From: CAZMFZ01 sp964565665
GTDB lineage: Bacteria > Bacteroidota > Bacteroidia > Cytophagales > UBA9547
DNA: 16,505 bases
Reading direction: 5' to 3'
Assembly: GCA_964565665.1 (NCBI GenBank)
Contig: CAZMFZ010000087.1
Coordinates: forward strand, 1-16,505
Under the pieces are notes generated by a model, which ran no database searches, had not been told where the DNA came from, and worked only from the letters and a program-made list of their open reading frames with translations. Below, in pieces: positions 1 to 6,372 of this stretch (positions within the stretch are counted from its first letter, which is position 1; the number at the start of each line of letters is the position of its first letter). A program made the position numbers and the translations under genes.

Positions 1-35
1 TAGGGCTCAGTTGCTGTATAATAGGGCAAATACAA

Positions 36-539
36 TTGTGGCTGCATTGGCAGCACATTAAAAGCAGTAAAAAACTAGCCGAAATGATGGCAGGCAAAGC
101 TCGCTTGCTTTCGGAGGTTATCGAAAAAGCCATTGTGAGCGATGGGGAGAGCCGTTACATTCTCAATTGGTCTATATCCAACACCATGCGTGCAGAATGG
201 TGTACCCAGGTACTCGAGGAGGCAATATATAGACACGGGAAGCCTCACATATTCAATACCGATTAGGGCGTACAATTTACCAGTGAGGTATTCATTAAGG
301 CACTCAAAGACAATCAGATACAGATCTCAATGGACTCAAAAGGCCGTGTGATAGACAATATATATATTGAGCGATTCTGGAAAACCTTGAAATACGAAGG
401 TGTCTATTTGAAAGTTTATAAAGATGGCATAGATTTGTACGAAGGGTTAAAATCATTTATTGAGTTTTATAACCAAGAGCGGTTGCACCAATCATTAGCC
501 TACCAAACGCCACAAAGCAAATATCGGTGGGCTGCTTGA
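36..539 (+). pseudogene. IS3-family transposase (OrfB, DDE integrase core), truncated and with an in-frame stop
   Basis: Fragment of the rve integrase domain that moves IS3-type elements. Recognisable similarity begins near nt 154 with SRYILNWSISNTM and continues through NTD-stop-GVQFTSE, SMDSKGR, YIERFWKTLKYE and the terminal NQERLHQSLAYQTP. The second catalytic Asp (in NTD) and the Glu (in YIERFWK) are present. The first catalytic Asp and the whole N-terminal half are missing. The TAG at 264-266 sits where the family has Gln (NTDQG), so a single C-to-T change explains it, and the frame stays open on both sides. Upstream of about nt 154 the frame is open but reads as unrelated sequence (LAEMMAGKARLLSEVIEKA), which suggests a deletion or recombination junction just before SRY. 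The product should be inactive. Family assignment is secure; the exact junction is inferred. Confidence 0.85.
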
Positions 540-657
540 GGCGTGGATAACTTTTTTTGGCCTTTTAAGGGCCAAAAAGTTAGCCACACGCAAGCAGAAC
601 ATGATTCTCAAAGCCTATCTTAACTTAGGCTAAAATCTGTCCTAACAATGGGGTACA
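154..657 (+). mobile_element. Remnant of an IS3-family insertion sequence, 3' part with probable right end
   Basis: The segment holds the broken transposase, a long hairpin directly after its stop, a small inverted repeat (AGCCTA at 612-617 with TAGGCT at 626-631) and then a sequence ending GGGGTACA at 650-657. Read on the other strand this begins TGTACCCC, which resembles the TGTAC...CCC tips common in IS3-family inverted repeats, so I place the right end near 657. The left end is not in the window, so target-site duplications and the second inverted repeat cannot be checked. The 5' boundary at about 154 comes only from where transposase similarity starts. Confidence 0.6.
541..591 (+). terminator. 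Long imperfect palindrome after the transposase stop
   Basis: The left arm 541-562 and right arm 570-591 are near-complements: GCGTG...TAAC-T-run-GGCC against GGCC-A-run-GTTA...CACGC, with a 7-nt loop. There are two extra Ts in the left arm and two or three mismatches. It starts immediately after the transposase TGA (537-539). There is no clean T-run after the stem, so it may end the IS transcript, insulate it, or act at the DNA level during transposition. Confidence 0.5.
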
Positions 658-658
658 C

Positions 659-757
659 CATACATCGCCACAGGTTTACAAAGGCGAATTAATATTGCCA
701 GACTATGAGCAAATAAAAAGTATCATCGTAAACACCCTACAATACCTTCGAGATTGA
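659..757 (+). pseudogene. 3' remnant of an unidentified gene cut by the IS
   Basis: Immediately beyond the inferred IS end, a frame without a start codon reads 32 residues to a TGA at 755-757, ending in LILPDYEQIKSIIVNTLQYLRD. The amphipathic, Lys/Glu/Ile-rich composition looks like a genuine protein C-terminus, not random sequence, but it is too short to assign to a family. The simplest reading is that the IS inserted into, or recombined with, a gene whose 5' part has been lost. This is an inference from frame and composition only. Confidence 0.3.
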
Positions 758-836
758 AGAAAAAGTTTGGTTTACAACAATGAGTAAGCCTTCTTAATTA
801 AAAAAACAGGCTATAAAAATCCCACATTCCTTAATT

Positions 837-2009
837 ATGAGAATAATAAAATCAACATTAAAATGGCTGTTTTTTGCTTTTCTGGCATTGAACGTGCTTA
901 CACTCCTTTCTGGCAACAAGTTCATTTACAAGGCATTGTATTACAATTTTGTAAATATTGACGACTTTAAAATTTTTGAGAATAGATCTATTCCTAAAAG
1001 CCAAAACCCCAAACCTTGGGTAATTTCCTCTACAGTTTACAACCAGAAGCCACTATCTGCCACATTATTGAATACCTTAACTGGCTTAAACACTGTGGCC
1101 TTTCTAGTAATCAAAAACGATTCGATTATGAATGAGAATTATTGGGATGGCTATTCTGACACTTCCTTTTCCAACTCATTTTCAATGGCCAAATCTGCCG
1201 TTAGCCTAATGATAGGTGCGGCCATAAAAGATGGTTATATTAAATCTTTAAATCAACCAGTTGCCGATTTTTTGCCTGAATTCAAAAGTGGTGAGAAAGC
1301 TAAAATCACCCTTAAAAACTTGCTTCAAATGAGTTCCGGCCTCAATTTCGATGAAGGATCTTCTTATACGAATCCGTTTTCGATTATAGTTTCCGATATA
1401 ATGGTGGCGTATTATGATGATAAGTTATATAATACTGTAGCCTCAAAAGAAGCTACCGAAAAGCCTGGCATATATTTCGATTATAAAAGTGGCGATACGC
1501 AATTGTTGGCTTTTATTTTAATGAAAGCAACAGGCAAAAAACTCAGCGATTATTTCTATGAAAAAATTTGGAATAATATAGGTGCGGAACAACAAGCGCT
1601 TTGGAGCTTAGATAAAGCCGATGGTTACGAAAAAGCTTTTTGCTGTCTCAACTCAAATGCTAGAGATTTTGCACGATTAGGCAAATTGTATTTGAATAAT
1701 GGGTATGCGAATGGCATTCAAGTGATAGATACGGCTTTTATCGAGGCCTCTAAAACAGCAAGCAACTTAATTAATAGACGAGATACGACCCAAAAAGCCG
1801 ATTTTTATGGCTACCAATTGTGGATGATGCCTAATTATAAAGGGCAAAATATTTTTTACTTAAGAGGCACTCTGGGGCAGTTGGTCATTTGCATTGTTGA
1901 GAAAAATATCATTATAGTGCGTTTGGGTAAAAAGCAAGGTCCGAAAATCAATGACAATTACAGCCAGACATTCACGCTAATTGATGAAGTAAACGCTATG
2001 TACAATTAA
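837..2009 (+). CDS. Serine hydrolase, beta-lactamase/PBP-like (class C / NylB type), membrane-anchored
   Basis: A 390-residue protein of the beta-lactamase-related serine hydrolase superfamily, whose members hydrolyse amides, esters or peptides through an acyl-enzyme. Residues about 8-25 form one hydrophobic segment, so it is probably held in the inner membrane with the catalytic domain in the periplasm. The SxxK motif is S116-M-A-K119. Y216-K-S218, within DYKSGDTQLL, is the YxN/S motif typical of the 6-aminohexanoate-dimer hydrolase (NylB) branch. RGTLGQ (343-348) takes the place of the KTG/HxG motif. The motifs that lie between, SGEKAKITLKNLLQMSSGL, are standard for the family. The true substrate is unknown; a beta-lactam resistance role should not be assumed. 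The ATG at 837 gives a sensible membrane segment. Only 10 nt separate it from the Hpt gene downstream, so the two are probably cotranscribed. No clear promoter was found upstream. Confidence 0.88.
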   Translation: MRIIKSTLKWLFFAFLALNVLTLLSGNKFIYKALYYNFVNIDDFKIFENRSIPKSQNPKPWVISSTVYNQKPLSATLLNTLTGLNTVAFLVIKNDSIMNENYWDGYSDTSFSNSFSMAKSAVSLMIGAAIKDGYIKSLNQPVADFLPEFKSGEKAKITLKNLLQMSSGLNFDEGSSYTNPFSIIVSDIMVAYYDDKLYNTVASKEATEKPGIYFDYKSGDTQLLAFILMKATGKKLSDYFYEKIWNNIGAEQQALWSLDKADGYEKAFCCLNSNARDFARLGKLYLNNGYANGIQVIDTAFIEASKTASNLINRRDTTQKADFYGYQLWMMPNYKGQNIFYLRGTLGQLVICIVEKNIIIVRLGKKQGPKINDNYSQTFTLIDEVNAMYN

Positions 2010-2019
2010 AACTCTTATT

Positions 2020-2358
2020 ATGGTAGATTTTACTTATTATGAAAAAATTGCAGAAGGCGACAAGAAATTCATCATACAAATGATAGATACTTTTTTGGTA
2101 GATGTGCCGAATATGATTGAAATTATCAATGAAACACATCTTCAAAAGGATGTGGCAGGGCTGGCTAAAGTAATTCATAAACTTAAGCCCGCTTGGGGTA
2201 TGGCAGGGCTAGATGTTGCCCTTCTTATTGCGATAGAAACTGAAATAAAAGGCAATGCTGATTTGGTTGTTATCGAAATAAAGATAAAGGATATTTACCC
2301 AATTGCAGCCGATGCAGCGAAAGCAATGCAAGAAAAACGAATAGAACTTCTAGGTTGA
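2020..2358 (+). CDS. Orphan Hpt (histidine phosphotransfer) domain protein
   Basis: A 112-residue, all-helical protein that looks like a single Hpt domain, the module that relays a phosphoryl group between Asp residues of receiver domains in multistep phosphorelays. The phosphorylatable His is predicted to be H53, in VIHKLKPAWGMAGL, which matches the HKLKPxxGMxGL pattern common in Bacteroidota Hpt proteins. The preceding helix (DKKFIIQMIDTFL) and following helix (LLIAIETEIKG) fit the four-helix bundle. There is no kinase or receiver gene next to it, so it must work with partners encoded elsewhere. It follows the serine hydrolase by 10 nt, which suggests shared transcription. The pairing with a periplasmic hydrolase may be only positional. 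Confidence 0.82.
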   Translation: MVDFTYYEKIAEGDKKFIIQMIDTFLVDVPNMIEIINETHLQKDVAGLAKVIHKLKPAWGMAGLDVALLIAIETEIKGNADLVVIEIKIKDIYPIAADAAKAMQEKRIELLG

Positions 2359-2458
2359 ATTAAATAATAATTAGTTTACAAAATCTTTAAATCATTCCAG
2401 ACTTTAGTTAAATACATTATTTTTAAGCTTTACATACGCTTTGTTTAGAGGCATTCCT

Positions 2459-2466
2459 TATTTTTG
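2459..2466 (+). promoter_or_regulatory. Possible -7 element of a Bacteroidota-type promoter for the PBP gene
   Basis: TATTTTTG is an exact match to TAnnTTTG, 20 nt before the TTG start of the penicillin-binding protein gene. The nearest TTG upstream (2441-2443) leaves only a 15-nt spacer instead of about 19-20, so the -33 half is poor. In this A+T-rich DNA an isolated -7 match is weak evidence. Confidence 0.3.
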
Positions 2467-2486
2467 CTCTTCACAATCTACTACCA

Positions 2487-4832
2487 TTGAAACAGTTTTT
2501 TCTTCTCATCCCCCTTTATTACCAGTTATTTCTCGATAGAGTGCCTGCCACAGGAAGGAAAATTATATATGGCACTGGTGTAGTAATCGTTCTGTACCTC
2601 ATCATTTTTCAAAACTTTCTATGGCTTTTGGGAAAGATGCCCTCGTTCGATCGCCTTGAAAGCCCTGATGTAGATGTTACTTCAGAATTGTACACTGCCG
2701 ATGGCAAAATAATTGGCCGGTATTACCGCGAAAATAGAGTGCCTATCGAATATAAGAAAATACACCCAATGCTGGTAAAAACATTGGTGGCTACAGAAGA
2801 TGCACGTTTTTATGAGCATAAAGGCATAGATTGGAATGCAGTGGGTTCGGTAATTTATTTCACCATCAGGGGCGACAAAAGGGGAGGCAGCACCATTACC
2901 CAGCAATTAGCGAAAAATTTATTTAAAACGCGTAGAGAGGCTAGTAGAGGTCTTTTAGGTTACATTCCTGGCGTAAATACATTTATTGCGAAGCTTAAAG
3001 AATGGATAGTAGCCCTTAGATTAGAGAAAGTATATAGCAAAAAGCAAATCGTAACTATGTATTTAAATACGGTAGATTTTGGCTACAATGCCTTTGGTAT
3101 CAACACTGCTGCTCACACTTTTTTCTCTACCAGTCCAGATAGTTTAAAACCTCAACAGATTGCCGTTTTAGTGGGGTTGTTGAAAGCTACTTCAATGTAT
3201 AGCCCTGTTTTGAAACCTGTAAATGCCATGAAAAGGCGTAACACAGTGTTGCAGATAATGGCTAGAGATAGAATTTTAACCCAAAAGCAAGCTGATTCGC
3301 TCAAAAAGCTGCCTATTGAGCTTAAAATTGACATGAAAATGCACTACGAGGGCCAAGGCACGTATTTTAGAACGGTAGTAGAAAATTTCCTAAAAAAATG
3401 GTGTGCTGAAAATAAATACGATTTGTATGCTGATGGGCTTCATATTTATACCACTATCGATTCAAAACTGCAACAATATGCGGAAGAGGCAGTATCAGAA
3501 CAAATGAAAATGCTTCAGAATCGGTTTTTTAAACACTGGAATGGGCAAAACCCGTGGATAGATGAAAATAAAAAGGAAATTTCAGGTTTTCTTGAAGATG
3601 CCATTACGCGCACCGATGCCTACAAAAAATTAGTTCAAAAGTATGGAGATGATATGGATTCTGTCTGGATTCGACTTCGACAGCCCAAGCGTATGACGGT
3701 ATTTACTTGGCAAGGGGAGAAAGACACTACTTTTAGTTCACTCGATTCTTTACGCTACTACAAGCATTTTTTGATGGCAGGTTTTATGACTTTCGACCCT
3801 TTCAAAGGCCATGTAAAGGCCTGGGTTGGCGGAATAAACAATAAATATTTTCAATACGACCACGTAATTCAATCAAGAAGGCAACCTGGTAGCACATTTA
3901 AACCTTTTGTTTACTTAGCAGCCATCGATAGCTTTGGCTATGCACCCTGCGATAAAATTAGAGATCAACCCGTACAAATTGCTTATGAGGAAGATTCCTC
4001 AGGTATAAAAATTCCCAAAATATGGAAGCCGAGGAATTCTGATTGGAAAATCACCATGCAAGAAATGACCTTGCGCTGGGCGATGGGAAAATCGGTAAAT
4101 ACCATTACCGCTCAATTGATAGAACGTATAGGTTGGAATTCTGTAATAGAATATGCCCATAGGTGCGGTATCAAAAGCCCATTGGAGTCGGTACCTTCGG
4201 TTGGCTTAGGCTCGAGCGATGTATCTTTATATGAATTGGTTTCGGCTTATGGCACATTTTTAAATGAAGGCACCTTTACAGAGCCAATTTTCATTACGCG
4301 CATTGAAGACAACAGGGGAAATATATTGGCTCAATTTGAGCCGAAACGAAGAAAAGCCATTAGCTATGAAAGTTCATGGCTAATGCTGTATATGTTGCGT
4401 GGCTCGCTGGAAGAACCTGGTGGCACTTCTCAAGCACTTTTTGGCTATAATTTTTGGCGAGGCAATGAGTTTGCAGGTAAAACAGGCACTTCGTCCAATC
4501 ACTCCGATGGTTGGTTTATGGGTTTGACTAAAGATTTGGTTTCTGGAGCTTGGGTGGGCGCAGCCGATAGAAGTGTGCATTTTCGGATTTCAGCATTGGG
4601 CGAAGGCTCAAAAACTGCCTTGCCTATTTATGGAATATTTATGGAAAAAGTATTTAACGACAAATCTACGGGCATAAAAATGGGCTATTTTCCTAAGGCA
4701 AAAGTGCCAATAGAGCAGCCTCACAATTGCCGCACGTATTTGCCCAAAGTTGATACTGCATTAGTCGATTCCTTAAGCAACAACATAATCAATGGCGACA
4801 CTTTAGAATTGCCTGATGAATTGATAGAATGA
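2487..4832 (+). CDS. mrcA: Penicillin-binding protein 1A, bifunctional transglycosylase/transpeptidase
   Basis: A class A PBP of 781 residues that polymerises lipid II into glycan strands and crosslinks the peptides. A short cytoplasmic end and one membrane segment (about 26-49) precede the GT51 transglycosylase domain. That domain has EDARFYEHKGIDW (catalytic Glu104), GGSTITQQLAKNLF (133-146), the KEWIVALRLE box and a second-site Glu region around 171-200. The transpeptidase domain carries S469-T-F-K472 (SxxK, acyl serine S469), S536-V-N538 (SxN) and K665-T-G667 (KTG), in GKTGTSSNHSDGWF. Length and motif order are normal for PBP1A. The start is TTG at 2487; the first in-frame ATG is codon 51, after the membrane segment, so a non-ATG start is needed (GTG at 2541 is an alternative). 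It is convergent with the minus-strand PLP enzyme 27 nt away. The symbol is by family analogy. Confidence 0.93.
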   Translation: MKQFFLLIPLYYQLFLDRVPATGRKIIYGTGVVIVLYLIIFQNFLWLLGKMPSFDRLESPDVDVTSELYTADGKIIGRYYRENRVPIEYKKIHPMLVKTLVATEDARFYEHKGIDWNAVGSVIYFTIRGDKRGGSTITQQLAKNLFKTRREASRGLLGYIPGVNTFIAKLKEWIVALRLEKVYSKKQIVTMYLNTVDFGYNAFGINTAAHTFFSTSPDSLKPQQIAVLVGLLKATSMYSPVLKPVNAMKRRNTVLQIMARDRILTQKQADSLKKLPIELKIDMKMHYEGQGTYFRTVVENFLKKWCAENKYDLYADGLHIYTTIDSKLQQYAEEAVSEQMKMLQNRFFKHWNGQNPWIDENKKEISGFLEDAITRTDAYKKLVQKYGDDMDSVWIRLRQPKRMTVFTWQGEKDTTFSSLDSLRYYKHFLMAGFMTFDPFKGHVKAWVGGINNKYFQYDHVIQSRRQPGSTFKPFVYLAAIDSFGYAPCDKIRDQPVQIAYEEDSSGIKIPKIWKPRNSDWKITMQEMTLRWAMGKSVNTITAQLIERIGWNSVIEYAHRCGIKSPLESVPSVGLGSSDVSLYELVSAYGTFLNEGTFTEPIFITRIEDNRGNILAQFEPKRRKAISYESSWLMLYMLRGSLEEPGGTSQALFGYNFWRGNEFAGKTGTSSNHSDGWFMGLTKDLVSGAWVGAADRSVHFRISALGEGSKTALPIYGIFMEKVFNDKSTGIKMGYFPKAKVPIEQPHNCRTYLPKVDTALVDSLSNNIINGDTLELPDELIE

Positions 4833-4859
4833 TAGGTTTGATTTATAAAATGGATAAAA

Positions 4860-5777
4860 TTAAAACCTCCTATCTGCTCTCAACCCACCGGTATGCACAG
4901 CCAAAATATTGGTTTGGGGCTTGAAATAATCCTTGGCTATCAAATCAAATAAAGCATAAAATAATTTTCCCGTATATACAAATTCAATAGGAATCTGGGT
5001 GTGTGAAGTGAATTCAGGTATAAAATCATTCAACTCCTGTGACGATTTACCATATCCACCATGATGATAATTAGTTAATATAGAATAATTTTGATAGCCT
5101 TTCAAATCAAATTTGACAATCAAATTTTCAATTTCAGTATTCATAAATTCACCTTTCAAAGCGGAAATTCCTAAAATATGGCTTTTACCTTTCGAAGCAT
5201 TTAGTATTCCACTAAAAGTTCCGCCCGTGCCTACCATCACAGCTATTACATCGTAGGTTTGAAAATCATCTTCAGATACTATTTCCTCACAGCCTTGTAT
5301 GGCGAGGGCATTTGTTCCGCCTTCGGGAATCACATAAAAGTCTCCAAATTCATTTTCTAATTCTAGTAAAAATTCAGGTTCAGTTTTCTTCCTGTAAAGT
5401 TCTCTCGACACAAATTTCAACTTCATACCACATTGTATAGCGAAATTAAGTGTCTCATTATCAGCTGTTAGCTCATCGCCTCTAATTATTCCTATGGTTT
5501 CAAAACCGTATAATTTCCCTGCTGCAGCTGTTGCATATATATGGTTGGAGTAAGCACCTCCAAAAGACAGTAAAGTACTTTTTCTTAGCCTTTTAGCGTG
5601 CTCAATATTGTATTTCAATTTCCTCCATTTATTGCCTGAAAGGTAGGTATGCACCAAATCTTCGCGTTTCACATCCAACTTGATTTTTTTATCCTTTAAT
5701 AATGGAAAATCAAGCGATTCAATCACTGAAAGCGACTCATTAGGCTTGTGTGTTAAGAAATCCTTGTTAGTAACCAA
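4860..5777 (-). CDS. PLP-dependent enzyme of the ACC deaminase / D-cysteine desulfhydrase family
   Basis: A 305-residue fold-type II pyridoxal-phosphate enzyme. The PLP-binding lysine is K50 in LSGNKWRKLKY. S77-N78-H79 in GGAYSNHIYA is the usual ring-stacking/substrate loop. PEGGTNALAIQG (151-162), the phosphate-binding TGGT (184-187) and HTGG near the C-terminus (295-298) complete the pattern. Family members deaminate 1-aminocyclopropane-1-carboxylate or desulfhydrate D-cysteine. Automated names usually say ACC deaminase, but most bacterial members act as D-cysteine desulfhydrases, and this sequence alone does not decide between them. At about 305 residues it is slightly shorter than characterised ACC deaminases. 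No in-frame ATG exists before about residue 118, so the start is a TTG (5777) or a later GTG at codon 18. The gene is divergent from rimP and stands alone. Confidence 0.85.
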   Translation of the reverse strand: MVTNKDFLTHKPNESLSVIESLDFPLLKDKKIKLDVKREDLVHTYLSGNKWRKLKYNIEHAKRLRKSTLLSFGGAYSNHIYATAAAGKLYGFETIGIIRGDELTADNETLNFAIQCGMKLKFVSRELYRKKTEPEFLLELENEFGDFYVIPEGGTNALAIQGCEEIVSEDDFQTYDVIAVMVGTGGTFSGILNASKGKSHILGISALKGEFMNTEIENLIVKFDLKGYQNYSILTNYHHGGYGKSSQELNDFIPEFTSHTQIPIEFVYTGKLFYALFDLIAKDYFKPQTNILAVHTGGLRADRRF

Positions 5778-5799
5778 TGCAATATATTTAGAATCAATT

Positions 5800-5829
5800 T
5801 TGTTAGTAATATTATAATTGCTACTTTTG
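5800..5829 (+). promoter_or_regulatory. Bacteroidota-type promoter of the rimP-nusA-infB operon
   Basis: TTG at 5800-5802 (within TTTTG), a 19-nt spacer and TACTTTTG at 5822-5829 match the TTG / TAnnTTTG consensus of the Bacteroidota primary sigma factor exactly, with normal spacing. Transcription would begin near 5835-5837, about 60 nt before the proposed rimP start. It is the best promoter match in the window. Confidence 0.7.
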
Positions 5830-5847
5830 CACTCGAATTGGAGAACG

Positions 5848-5871
5848 AGGGGATTAAAAGTCCCCTTTTTT
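5848..5871 (+). promoter_or_regulatory. Terminator-like hairpin in the rimP leader (candidate attenuator)
   Basis: AGGGGA (5848-5853), a 7-nt loop and TCCCCT (5861-5866) are followed by a run of Ts to 5871, which is the layout of an intrinsic terminator. It lies only about 12 nt after the predicted transcription start and before the rimP start codon. The upstream gene is on the opposite strand, so this hairpin cannot be that gene's terminator. It is therefore most simply a leader attenuator or a 5' stabilising hairpin of the operon. Confidence 0.6.
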
Positions 5872-5894
5872 ATTGCAAAAATACCAGACTTAAT

Positions 5895-6362
5895 TTGAAA
5901 AAAGAGCTTTTACAACTTGTTGAAAATAATTTTCCTCAGGATAAATATTTTCCGGTTGACATCTCCTTAATCATGTTAGGAAGCATTCCCAAATTGAAAA
6001 TTACTGCCGATAGCGATACAGGAATAGGGATAGTTGAGTGTGCAGAGCTATCGAGAAAGCTCACAAAGCTGATAGAAGAGAGTGGAATTACAGAAGATTT
6101 TGAGATAGAGGTGTCTTCTCCCGGAGTAGGCGAACCGCTAAAATTGGAGCGACAATATGTGAAAAATATTGGGCGTGCTGTAAAAGTTACCACCAATGAA
6201 GGGAAAGTAATTGCAGGCAAATTATTGCAAGTATATCCTTTAGATGCCATTGAAGTTGAGGAAGTTGTGAAAGTAAAAGGGAAGAAAGAGGCAGAGCAGA
6301 CAATCCATAAAATTTTATTTTCAGCCATAAAAAAAACAGTAGTAGAAGTTTCGTTTAATTGA
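5895..6362 (+). CDS. rimP: Ribosome maturation factor RimP
   Basis: RimP binds the free 30S subunit and is needed for its late maturation. The protein shows the family hallmarks: N-terminal LVENNF, then KITADSDTGIGIVECAELSRKL (the conserved DxxxGIxxxDC-type segment), FEIEVSSPGVGEPLKLERQYVKNIGRAVKV (EVSSPGxxxPL) and a C-terminal SH3-like beta domain. I place the start at TTG 5895, giving about 155 residues, the usual length. The same frame is open back to a TTG at 5838, but that would put translation inside the leader hairpin and at the transcription start, and adds residues absent from the family. The first in-frame ATG lies inside the conserved domain. It leads the rimP-nusA-infB operon, with nusA 10 nt downstream. 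Confidence 0.9.
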   Translation: MKKELLQLVENNFPQDKYFPVDISLIMLGSIPKLKITADSDTGIGIVECAELSRKLTKLIEESGITEDFEIEVSSPGVGEPLKLERQYVKNIGRAVKVTTNEGKVIAGKLLQVYPLDAIEVEEVVKVKGKKEAEQTIHKILFSAIKKTVVEVSFN

Positions 6363-6372
6363 GTGACAAACA

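Noticed and set aside
837..2009. Antibiotic-resistance beta-lactamase call for the serine hydrolase
   Set aside because: The DYKSGD and RGTLGQ motifs and the membrane anchor fit the broader NylB-like hydrolases; beta-lactam hydrolysis cannot be inferred.
4831..4874. Possible bidirectional terminator between the convergent PBP and PLP-enzyme genes
   Set aside because: GATAGG and CCTATC can pair, as can GGTTT and AAACC, but not in one continuous stem, and there is no T-run.
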